A program made the position numbers and the translations under genes. DNA of 64,000 nt. Origin: Lentisphaerota bacterium (GTDB taxonomy: Bacteria; Verrucomicrobiota; Lentisphaeria; Victivallales; Victivallaceae). How positions within the stretch are numbered: the first letter of the stretch is position 1; each line of letters begins with the position of its first letter. Shown here in pieces: positions 45,465-54,700 of this stretch. The notes under the pieces were generated by a model. It saw only the letters and a list, made by a program, of their open reading frames with translations, ran no database searches and was not told the origin of the DNA. The DNA lies in NCBI GenBank assembly GCA_015061685.1, contig SUWD01000005.1, positions 62,001-126,000 of the forward strand. Direction: 5' to 3'.

Positions 45465-46994
45465 TTATTCAGCAGCAGGCACGCCCAGAAGTCTCAAGTG
45501 TTTGTCAAAGTGAGCTTCGATCTGGGCGTTGTAATCCTCTTCCAGAAGGTGCATTGCTTTGAAAAAGCGTTCACGCAAGTTTCCGGTAAGGATCGGTCCA
45601 TAGTTGATGTGGAGCAGCTGGCGGGCCTCCGGCATGGTCATCAGGGCGGGAAGTTCCTCATCTTTGAGCGTATCCAAAGCAGGGATCTTGTTGAAGTCAG
45701 CCGTGATGTGATAAAGTTTGAGCATGTCAGAAACATTATCCAGAGCACACTGGTGCATATCCCGGTACAGAGCAGGATCTTTACGGGAAATAACAGTAAC
45801 TGCTTCCAGCCAACTGGTACCGGCGGTTTTCAAATGCAGATAGTGTCTGGTCTCTCTGCCCACGGTGGGATAAACGGCAAATTTATCACTGCCGGAGTGG
45901 ACGGAAATTTTGTAGTTGCCGTAATTCTGGGCGATAAGAGCGTGAACTTTGAACTGACGGTCAAATTCATCCAGATCACCGATGTAGTCGATAGCTTTCT
46001 GGAATTCACCGATGAAACGGGGGGCAAGAGAGCTGAATTCCACATTGCGGCGGCGAAGCTCACGGACGATGAAAAGATGGTGGCTGGGCAGTGTGGGACT
46101 ACTGGTCTCATCAATACTGATCTCCAGATCAAATTCATCACCGCGGGCGGCTTTCAGGTGTTCATAGACCTGCAGGGCGAAATCCAGAGCGGCAGTGTAC
46201 ATCACAGCACAGCGTTTGGCAGTAAGATCATCGAGAGCAACGGTAACTTTTTCACCGAGGATGAATTCTTTTCCGGCGTAGTCGGCAAGCACCAGTTTCT
46301 GCAGATCGCAGGGGAGCTTGGCAAAAGCTTCTTCAACAGCGGCCTTATCCCACTCTCCGGCGGCGGCATTCATCACGTCGGAAAGGTCAAGGGTGATCAT
46401 CGGCATACCGGCGGCAAGAGCAGTGTCAATGTCGGCAATAGTTTTGAGGTGGTCACCGTCAGCACCGTAACCGTTGCGGAAGTCTTCGGCAAAGACCAGG
46501 AAGCAGGCATCATCGACCACTTTGCGGAAAGTGCGTTTGGTCATGGTCAATTCCCGGATGGACTGCTGGGCAAGCACCGGAGATATCTGAACTTTTTTCG
46601 CCGCCCGGACATGACCGACAGTGGCAAGACCGAGGCGGTCGCCGCAACCGACAGTGGTACGGACATTACGCAGACTGACCGGGGCGGTCCAGGGGAAATA
46701 TTTACGCAAAGCTGCGGCATTTGCTTCGGTAAGTCCGCCGACGAGGGCGACAGCTTTGTTATCCAGCAGAAGTTCATCGCCTTCAAATCCGGCAGGGATA
46801 TCCCGTTTGCCGGCGGCGGTAACAACCAGATATTTTTTCTCATCATCCCGGCACATGAAAACGGCGGCATTGCCGATTGCATGAATGGAATCGGGATAGA
46901 CGGAAATTTTTCCGGAATTTTTCAGTACATTCTCTTTGAGTGCCGCTTCACCCTTGCCAAGGAATGCGGTCAAACTCGCTGCAATTTGTTTCAT
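45465..46994 (-). CDS. uxaE: Tagaturonate epimerase family protein
   Basis: About 509 residues resembling the UxaE family, which interconverts D-tagaturonate and D-fructuronate in hexuronate (pectin) use. Visible landmarks are FDLEISIDETSSPTLPSHHL, KISVHSGSDKFAVYPTVGRE and HYLHLKTAGTSWLEAV, which carry probable metal-binding His and Asp residues. The ATG at 46994 follows AGAAAGGTG; an in-frame ATG ten codons upstream fits worse. No other hexuronate genes are next to it. It may share a transcript with yajC. Confidence 0.85.
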   Translation of the reverse strand: MKQIAASLTAFLGKGEAALKENVLKNSGKISVYPDSIHAIGNAAVFMCRDDEKKYLVVTAAGKRDIPAGFEGDELLLDNKAVALVGGLTEANAAALRKYFPWTAPVSLRNVRTTVGCGDRLGLATVGHVRAAKKVQISPVLAQQSIRELTMTKRTFRKVVDDACFLVFAEDFRNGYGADGDHLKTIADIDTALAAGMPMITLDLSDVMNAAAGEWDKAAVEEAFAKLPCDLQKLVLADYAGKEFILGEKVTVALDDLTAKRCAVMYTAALDFALQVYEHLKAARGDEFDLEISIDETSSPTLPSHHLFIVRELRRRNVEFSSLAPRFIGEFQKAIDYIGDLDEFDRQFKVHALIAQNYGNYKISVHSGSDKFAVYPTVGRETRHYLHLKTAGTSWLEAVTVISRKDPALYRDMHQCALDNVSDMLKLYHITADFNKIPALDTLKDEELPALMTMPEARQLLHINYGPILTGNLRERFFKAMHLLEEDYNAQIEAHFDKHLRLLGVPAAE

Positions 46995-47164
46995 TTTACA
47001 CCTTTCTCTATAGTATATATACACAATATGACAATAAAATATACAATTAAGGTTAATATATCACCACTTGCATCTTTTTTCAACTTGGTAAAAGGCTTTT
47101 TGACAGATATCTGATAAAAAGATGACAACTGCGGTCTTCGCCGGGCGTGAATGAGCAAAAATAA

Positions 47165-47453
47165 AAAATAGATAATGTCCCGAATTTTGTGAAACTCGTA
47201 ACAGGAGCTTATAAACAAACACTTTTGTTAACGTATAAAACATATCACATAAGTTGTGATTTGTCAAATCGGCAAGCACGGGTTCGATCCAACCGGTGGA
47301 TGCAGTGTGAGGCAAGGTCGCAGACAAATCAAGGCGGATGAGCAGGAGTGTACTAAACGTACATGACTGCGAAAACGTCCGCTGATTTGCCAAGAGATTG
47401 CCCGCAATGCACCACCGCAGGAAAGATTTTTCACAAAAAATGAGACAATAACA
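47165..47453 (+). repeat. Dispersed repeat C, intact copy 2
   Basis: Same content and orientation as 40634-40914: CCCGAATTTTGTGAAACTC, the TAAACAAACACTTTTGTTAA block, ATCACATAAGTTGTGAT, the GAGCAGGAGTGTACT hairpin and CACCACCGCAGGAAAGATTT. It follows the uxaE 5' end. Confidence 0.8.
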
Positions 47454-47454
47454 A

Positions 47455-47640
47455 AAAATAAAAATTTCGCACCATCAAGCGGCGAAACGCTTGACGGGTT
47501 CGAGGTTATCGCACTGCTCCGTTGTCGCAGTTTGATCGGTAAGCGGCGAAGGTATGCGTCAGGCGACACCACCTGCCATGAGCGATGTCATGCGAATTTT
47601 TTGCATGACGATTGAGCGGGAGGCAGTACAACCAAGAGCC
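47455..47640 (-). repeat. Dispersed repeat A, minus-strand copy
   Basis: It joins repeat C directly. On the minus strand it reads with the CATGCAAAA palindrome remnant, GGCAGGTGGTGTCGCCTGAC, ACCGATCAAACTGCGACAAC and AAATTTTTATTTTT. The CCCGCCGAGCGGG core is degenerate here. Together with repeat C it fills the gap from 46995 to 47687. Confidence 0.7.
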
Positions 47641-47687
47641 ACGCAGACTTTTTCCACCCGGTATTGTCAGTAAGACCTTACCGCAGA

Positions 47688-49757
47688 TCAAAATTCACGG
47701 CGAAAGATGCTTAAAGCACTGCGGGCAAGCAAGGTGTAGAGTTGACGGCGTTCTTTGATATCACAGAAAACCCGGCGGCCGGAAGCAGGGATCTCCTTGC
47801 CGGTAAAGATCAATTCCACCCGGCAGAGTGGACGGACAGAGTGGAATTTCCCCGGTTCTCCGGAATTTTGATACATGGGTATCTTGCCGCCATACAAAAT
47901 AAAGAGCGGAGAATTTTCCAGCGGCAGAGCAACCGGATCGACCTTTGCCACAACAGCATCATACTCTTTCAGAGAATCAACCGTGCGGATCTTTGCCGGA
48001 GTTCCGGGAGAAATCGTTCCGATATCCCGGTCTTCAGCGTAGGCATAAACCATCCGTTTGGATGAAACCACTTCTCCGATGACGCTCCCTTTGGGCACGA
48101 AACGCCCTGCCCGGAACAAGTCGGCTTTGGTCACGGTAAAAATCCCGTCTGCCGGAGCTTTGATACTCAATTTTTCCTGACGGCGGAACAATTCTTCTGC
48201 GGCCTGCTGATCGGAAGCGATTTTTTTGGCGGTGATCCCGCTGCGGCTGAAAAGTTTTTCATCCGTGGACTCCTGGGCAAACTGCATTTTATCCTGCCGG
48301 AGCAAAGCCTGCAGCTTTTCCTGTGCGAAAGAAAGTTGCGGTGACCGGAGAGTAAAAAGTGTTTCTCCGGCTGACACCCGGTAAGAATGTACCGGCAGAT
48401 CTCCGGTAAGATAACCGCTTTCGCTTACCGTTACCGGATATCTTTCTTCCGGAACGACTTCTCCGTAAAGTTCCAGATCCCAGTGCAGAGGCATGAATAA
48501 AACCAATGCCGCTGCCGCCAGCACAGCAAGCAAAAGAAATCCTCTCGCTTTTGCCGCCGATTTACGGGATAATTCCCGGATGGTGCGGATCTCCCGGATA
48601 CATGGGTATATCAGAATAGTATAGATCTCCAATATCAGCAGGACAACGGCAACAACTTTGACAAATTTGTGATAAATCACCAGAATGATCGACGTATAAA
48701 GGAATATCCGGTAAATACATGAGCAAATACCGAAAAACAACAGAAAGAAACGGTTCTTCTGTTCCGGCTTTGTCCCCAGACGCAGAAGATAATAACGCCA
48801 GAATTGCTTGACCGTTTCCGCAGAACGGGTCATGAGATTGTCAATCCCGGTAAGATCACAGAGAATATAATAACCGTCATAGCGGATGCAGGGATTGCCA
48901 TTGACCAGCAGTGTCGATAAAGTACTTACTGCAAAAATATAAAACAATGTCGCCTGCAATGCCCCCGGCGGCAGATAAAAATATGCCAGAGCCGCAATGC
49001 CGCCAATGAGCAATTCGGCAATAATACCGGCGGCATCGATCAAAAGCCGCTCTTTCCTTTCCAGACGCCAACTGTCCGTCGTATCAGTATAAAGCCGGGG
49101 ATAAAAGAGCATAAATCCCAATCCGATGCCCCGTACCCGGCAATTGAAGCGGATCGCCGCCAGAGAGTGAGCGGCTTCATGAATTATTTTCAACAGCACA
49201 ATGGCGGCGAAATATTTGGCGATCCCTGCCCACGACAAGGAATCCAGAAAAACCGTCCGAACAGTATTGAAATTGCGGATCGCCAGCAAAAAACCTGCCA
49301 CCGCCGGGATCATCAGCAGAATAATGAAAGCTTTTGATGCCAGAAAAGAAACATAAGGAGCAATATTGCGGAAAAATTCTTCCGGATGCCACGGCGGCAG
49401 ACGGAAATACATATAAGCAGATGCCATCCGGAGAAAGCGGCTCTTTTCTTTCGCTTCACGGAGTTTCTGCTGCCTGACAGCAGTTTGGGAATATTCCGGC
49501 TCCAGAAGATCATTCTGTTTGAGAAAAGAGAGCAGATTGATGACCTCCTCCAATGTAACGTGAAATCCGCGTCTTTCCATACGGGAACAAAATTCTCCGG
49601 CGGTCGTCGCTTCAGTCATGCAGGAGATCAATACGGCGGCACGCTCCGATATCCGGTAATAAGCATCGGCCTGCCGGTCAAAAAGCATCAGCGGATTCTG
49701 CCGGATAACTTCCACATCTTTGCGGAAAACCCCGATTTTCATCCCGGAAAGATCCAT
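47688..49757 (-). CDS. PqqD-like / M50 zinc protease / membrane-fusion fusion protein
   Basis: 689 residues in three parts. Residues about 15-90 look like a PqqD-type winged helix (RRE): MLFDRQADAYYRISERAAVL, a Glu-rich helix and LLSFLKQNDLLEP. Residues about 130-430 are a polytopic site-2-protease-like domain with the zinc motif H193-E-A-A-H197 and the third-ligand loop NPCIRYDG (Asp294). After a last membrane helix, residues about 440-689 form a periplasmic biotinyl-lipoyl adaptor domain (YPVTVSESGYLTGDL, APADGIFTVTK). This layout matches the putative peptide zinc metalloprotease family seen beside secretion genes. Last gene of the operon; it starts three bases after the GAF-like gene. Confidence 0.78.
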   Translation of the reverse strand: MDLSGMKIGVFRKDVEVIRQNPLMLFDRQADAYYRISERAAVLISCMTEATTAGEFCSRMERRGFHVTLEEVINLLSFLKQNDLLEPEYSQTAVRQQKLREAKEKSRFLRMASAYMYFRLPPWHPEEFFRNIAPYVSFLASKAFIILLMIPAVAGFLLAIRNFNTVRTVFLDSLSWAGIAKYFAAIVLLKIIHEAAHSLAAIRFNCRVRGIGLGFMLFYPRLYTDTTDSWRLERKERLLIDAAGIIAELLIGGIAALAYFYLPPGALQATLFYIFAVSTLSTLLVNGNPCIRYDGYYILCDLTGIDNLMTRSAETVKQFWRYYLLRLGTKPEQKNRFFLLFFGICSCIYRIFLYTSIILVIYHKFVKVVAVVLLILEIYTILIYPCIREIRTIRELSRKSAAKARGFLLLAVLAAAALVLFMPLHWDLELYGEVVPEERYPVTVSESGYLTGDLPVHSYRVSAGETLFTLRSPQLSFAQEKLQALLRQDKMQFAQESTDEKLFSRSGITAKKIASDQQAAEELFRRQEKLSIKAPADGIFTVTKADLFRAGRFVPKGSVIGEVVSSKRMVYAYAEDRDIGTISPGTPAKIRTVDSLKEYDAVVAKVDPVALPLENSPLFILYGGKIPMYQNSGEPGKFHSVRPLCRVELIFTGKEIPASGRRVFCDIKERRQLYTLLARSALSIFRREF

Positions 49758-49760
49758 TTA

Positions 49761-51095
49761 TCACATCCCCCGGAACCAGAGCAGCAGACTTTTGAAAAGC
49801 TGATATCCCAGAAATACTTTGCCGCCGGACAACTTTGCCACGCCACGCATACCATAGCGGAAATCTCCGGCATTTTCCGGCAGAATACCACGGACTTTGT
49901 AACAATAGGTCTGCTGTTCAGTAAGCTCCGGATAAGCGGCAACGTCGCTGATTTTCACCGGAATTGCGTTTTCAGGAGCAGTATGCAGAAAACAACTCAC
50001 CGAAAAATCCCCCTGCAAAATCGAAGCATCTTTCTCATCGACCGGGATTTCAGCAGCGACAGCACTGCCGGAAAAAACATCAAATATTTTCTCCCCGGTA
50101 CGCACCGACCGGCCGGTGAGCAGATCGGCTCTGCCTCCGGCAAGCACCAGAATACCGGATTCAGGAGCTGTGATCTCCGCATTGTCCAGATACCATTGAG
50201 CTTCTTTGACCGAGACGGCAAGTACCTGCCGTTTGGCTTCCAAAAGCCGGACTTTGCCGAGTTTGGCATCATCGGTGAATGAATTGTTTTCTTCAAGAGC
50301 GATCTCCGCTTCCAGCTCATTCAAGGCACTTTCAGCTTCAGCCAGACGGTATTGCAATAAAGCTTTATCGTATCGGCCGATCACCTCTCCGGCGGCAACA
50401 AAATCCCCATCCTGACAGCAAATTTCAGCAATGGTTCCATCAAATGCCGCATAAACACTCTGCTGCTGCTCCGGCCGGAGCGTAAATTCAGCAGTGGCAG
50501 TTTCGGGGATACGGATAAACATTGCCGCCACAACCAGCAGCAGCAAAAACAAATAGAAAAATTTCTTTCCCCGATTCCGCATGGGAAGTGCTTTTTTAGG
50601 AGAAAGCCGGTGAAAATAAAGTGCTTCTCCCAAAGTATTACTCAAAAGCCGCACCATATTTTCCATCCCGGCAGGGATCTCTTTTTCATACTCCAACAGC
50701 AGGATATACTCCACTGAATTTTCCGGCAAAGCCGCCGGACGCGGCAATTTACAGCGGATATAAACTGCATCATTGACTGCTAAAGATTCCGGCAGATCTC
50801 CATTGGAAACGACCGACAACTGATTCTCATCCCGGCTGGATTCCAGAAATTTTTTCTGTTCCAGAGCAAATTGGGAACGGGGATTTTTTTCCGGAATACC
50901 GGATTGGGCAGCCAGAACAGCTTTGCCATTGGAAAATTCAAAAAGTGCGGCACTGCGGTAATTGACCGGCAGTCTGATATCATTGACCGCCCGGAGAGCT
51001 GCTTCATCAAAATCACGGGCATTGAAAAGATCATGCCCCAATTTCAAAATAAAAGCAAACATCCGGAGTTTTGCCGGTGCATCCTCAATTGCCAT
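49761..51095 (-). CDS. GAF-like / membrane-fusion (HlyD) fusion protein
   Basis: 444 residues. The first ~165 residues are soluble and look like a GAF-type sensor fold (FAFILKLGHDLFNARDFDEA, then ALFEFSNGKAVLA). A membrane helix (FFYLFLLLLVVAAMFI) follows, then an HlyD-type periplasmic region with AAFDGTIAEICCQDGDFVAA and a coiled coil. A cytoplasmic sensor domain on an adaptor is uncommon and may link export to a signal; this is inferred. It overlaps the upstream adaptor gene by 11 bases and precedes the M50 gene. Confidence 0.75.
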   Translation of the reverse strand: MAIEDAPAKLRMFAFILKLGHDLFNARDFDEAALRAVNDIRLPVNYRSAALFEFSNGKAVLAAQSGIPEKNPRSQFALEQKKFLESSRDENQLSVVSNGDLPESLAVNDAVYIRCKLPRPAALPENSVEYILLLEYEKEIPAGMENMVRLLSNTLGEALYFHRLSPKKALPMRNRGKKFFYLFLLLLVVAAMFIRIPETATAEFTLRPEQQQSVYAAFDGTIAEICCQDGDFVAAGEVIGRYDKALLQYRLAEAESALNELEAEIALEENNSFTDDAKLGKVRLLEAKRQVLAVSVKEAQWYLDNAEITAPESGILVLAGGRADLLTGRSVRTGEKIFDVFSGSAVAAEIPVDEKDASILQGDFSVSCFLHTAPENAIPVKISDVAAYPELTEQQTYCYKVRGILPENAGDFRYGMRGVAKLSGGKVFLGYQLFKSLLLWFRGM

Positions 51096-51792
51096 AGTGT
51101 AATTCTCCCGTCATACCGGAAGTAAGTCTGCCGTCCCGATTGTCGATTTTCACCCGGATCCTTACGGTGCCGGTACGGTGATCCGCCTGCGGAAAAACTT
51201 CATAAATTTCTCCGGAAGCAACCACTCCGGAATCAAGTTTTATTTCAACTTTGTTCCCTACGGAAGTCAACTTTTTCTGACTTAAAGGGACATTCATCAC
51301 CGCCAGAAGGAAGTTATCATCAATGATCCGGCAAAGCGGCTGGCCCGGACGGACAATTTCATACTCCCGGGTCATGATCTCCACGATCCTGCCGTCAAAA
51401 GGAGCAGAAATATCACAATACGAAAGAGCTAAAGCGGTCTCCTCCACAGCGGTCTTATTCATCCGCATTTCAAATTCAGCTTTTTTCAGCTCGTAATCAC
51501 TGGTGAAATTTCTCTCCCGCAGACGTTTTTTATTCTCAAATGATGCCAGAGCGAACTCATACTGACTTTTGCTCCGGGTATATTCCAATTGGAATTTTTC
51601 TTTATCCAGCACTGCCAGCACCGCATCCTTCTTAAACGCCTGACCGATCCGGAAATTGTAGGGCTGCAGCCGGGAATCGACCCGGGCAGCAATCACCGCC
51701 TCCCGGAATGGAAACAGCACCGCTCTCACCGTTTCTGCGGCAGAGAGCCAAACGCCTAACAGTAAAATCAGAATTATCCCGGCGGTTTTCAT
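51085..51792 (-). CDS. Periplasmic adaptor (MFP) subunit
   Basis: 235 residues with a signal peptide (GIILILLLGVWLSA). The mature protein is a compact RND/HlyD-type adaptor: VRAVLFPFREAVIAARVDSR, a helical hairpin (LRERNFTSDYELKKAEFEM), the lipoyl APFDGRIVEIM strand and a beta-barrel with VRIRVKIDNRD. It is shorter than usual MFPs. Its ATG overlaps the stop of the cargo gene as ATGA, so the two are translationally coupled. It probably works with the following two adaptors rather than with the HlyD at 57505. Confidence 0.8.
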   Translation of the reverse strand: MKTAGIILILLLGVWLSAAETVRAVLFPFREAVIAARVDSRLQPYNFRIGQAFKKDAVLAVLDKEKFQLEYTRSKSQYEFALASFENKKRLRERNFTSDYELKKAEFEMRMNKTAVEETALALSYCDISAPFDGRIVEIMTREYEIVRPGQPLCRIIDDNFLLAVMNVPLSQKKLTSVGNKVEIKLDSGVVASGEIYEVFPQADHRTGTVRIRVKIDNRDGRLTSGMTGELHYGN

Positions 51793-54700
51793 ACCAGAAG
51801 CACCTCATCAAGAAGTTTCTCAAAATCACTCTTGAAAGACACCGATTTTTCCGGCATCGCCGCCAAGTCAGGCAGAGATGCGGTCAAAACCGCATCGGCA
51901 AACCAGGGCAGATCTTCCGCATCAGCATCGTTTTCAACATAAAGAGATTCCGGAGGAGCAACCGGAGCATCACCACGTACCCGGATCAAAGTATCTGCCG
52001 CATCAGAACTGAAAAGTTCTTCCCCGGCAAAGAAATCTCCGGCAATGCTGCTTTCCTGCACCACCGCATCAATGGTCATGGGATTATGCCGCAGGATATC
52101 CACCGAAACTGCCGTATTTTCTGCGGTCAAAGAGTACGGATCAAGCAATCTGTACTCTCCGGCAAAACCTCTGCCGTAATCAAGCATGGTTCCGGAAACC
52201 AATTCCGCATAATTCATGGTATAAACATTGACCGCATTACCGGTGCCGTTGGCTGTCAACTCTGCCTGCATCGCATGGATGGAGGTATTCTCCTCAAAAC
52301 TGCCCTCGCCTCCGATTCCTGCGGCGTACATCGTCAAAGTAATCGTACCATTGTCCGTACTGTAATTGCTGTCGGCAATAACCGCAGTCACGGTGTAATA
52401 ACCTGCTTCAGTGAAGCTTTTGCCGTCCCAATCCAGAGCAACATCTACCCGGTTCCCATTGATATCGGTGTAATAAGCATGTACCGTACCGCTCTGATCA
52501 GTGCCGTTATAAACATACGGTGCATCAGTTTCAAAAATGACAGTAACATCTTTTGCCTGAATATTTCCGCTTGCGGTGTAATCATAAACCAGCTCATAGT
52601 TGCCGCTGTCAATTCCGGTAAGCTCCAAACCGCCTGAGATGGTAACATCCTTGTTATTTCCGGCATTGGCATCGTCAAATTCCGCAACCGCACCTGACAC
52701 ATCAACTGCAACGTTGTCTCCGGCAACCGCATTGGTGACAGGCGCCCCGGTGATCACCGCAGTATCAAGAGCGTCAAATGTCTTATCCTGCACCGAAGCA
52801 TCAATTTTCACAACCAGCTTGTTGACAGTGAAGATTGCTTCGTTGAAGTTGGTAATAAGATAGTTCGGATTGGCGGCATCGGTAACCGATCCGGCAGTGA
52901 CAGTATAATCCCCCGCCTTAAGGTGATTGGATGAGCTGTAAGCCGGATCATCCAAAGCCAGCTGACCATTGAGAGATTCGCCATGCACAAGATTATCGAC
53001 CGTATAGGTCAAAACCGGAACATCACTGCCATAAGTAATTGACTGACCGGGGTCAACAGTAATAACGATCTCTCTTTTCGCTACTTTCAATGTCCCGTTA
53101 TTGGTGCTGATATCGTAGTTTCCGATATCGGTATCGCCATTCAAGGTATAACTGAAAGTATTGGCACTCTCTCCGGCATTAGTCTGACTGCCGGTTACAT
53201 CGTAAACAGCTCCCTCACCTGCGGCAAAGCCGTCTCCGGTTACATTGACGGTATCATTGGTCAATGCGGTACCGTCATAAACTTTCTCCGCTGAGCCGGA
53301 AGTAAGAATCACATTCCTTTTGGTGATTTGAGCGGCTGTTTCGTAATTATAGTTGAATGAATAATTTCCGTTGTCAGCTCCATTGAGAACCAAGCCTCCG
53401 GAAATGATCACTTTACTGGCATTGGCAACATCTTTATCGTTGAAGTTGGATGCTGCTCCGCTGTAATCAAGACTCAAATCATCTCCGGTAACTTTATTCG
53501 TTATGGTTGCTCCGGTAAGCGTGGCAGTGGTCGTGCCGTCATACATCTTATCACTGGCAGTAAAGGTGATATCCAAAGCTTTGGGAGTTATTTCGATTTT
53601 GGCGGTCTGATCATATACCAAATCAAACTTCCCGCTGACATCATCTGTACCGCTTTTGATCACGGTGGAAACACTATTCAAATTGTATATCCCGACATTC
53701 TTACTGTCAGTTGTAATGTTACCGGTGGTCAAAGTTACCCCGCTGGGCAATGCGGCACTATTAACCACTGCACCGGAAGCGGTTTTATAAACAACTTCAG
53801 CAGTGTGTTTATTGCCATCATACTCCACAGTTTTATCCTGCGGATCAACGGACAGATAAACCTTGCCGGCAACAGCACCGATAAAGAACTCGTTGACATT
53901 GAGGTAATCCTTTGCCGTTGTCCGGGAATTTCCGGTTTCGTCAACGGAAAAAACCGTTACCGGTTCAGATGTCCAGCTGCCGTCTGCCGTATTCATGTAA
54001 ACATAATTGCCGGAAGCATCTTTACCGACAAGCGTACCGCCGTATCCGGCAAATCCCTGATTGTTGACGTTAACAACGCCATTTTCCGATGTCGGATCTG
54101 TGGTGCCGAAAATATCAGTCAGACTGCTGCCTGCCTGCGAATTCACCTTGAACGTGGGATCAAATGTTTCTCCGGCATCTCCGGAAGTAACATTGCCGTA
54201 AACGGAGTGTATTGCCCGGAAAGAAACCGGGGTCGTGTCCGGATCCGGATTGGAAACATAGATATCCGATGCTCCGGCGGCGTCGGCAGAATTACCATAA
54301 ACAACACTGTTGAAAAGATTCAACTGCGACGAGTCAAAGTGATTGAGGAACAATGCCCCTCCGGTATATCCTCCGGTACTGGAATCCTGATTCCCGGCAA
54401 TGGTGGAATTGACGATATTAACATTGAAAATATCGCATTTTATACATATTGCTCCACCATCTCCGGCATCTGCAAATTCACTTCCGGCGACAGCCTTATT
54501 GCCGAAGATTGTAGAATTGATAACATCCAAATTGACCGCATCTCTGGCAAAAACAGATATACCGCCGCCATTTACCGCCTGACAGTCGATGATAGAGACA
54601 TTTTCCAACGTTAAATTCACATCACCGCCGATGTTATAAATACCAATGGCCCCTCCGTCTCCGGTGGCAGATATGCCATTCTGCAATGTCAGATTGCTGA

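Noticed and set aside
45498..47114. 538-codon plus-strand ORF opposite the tagaturonate epimerase gene
   Set aside because: It is a reverse-strand shadow of uxaE; its residues show no family pattern.
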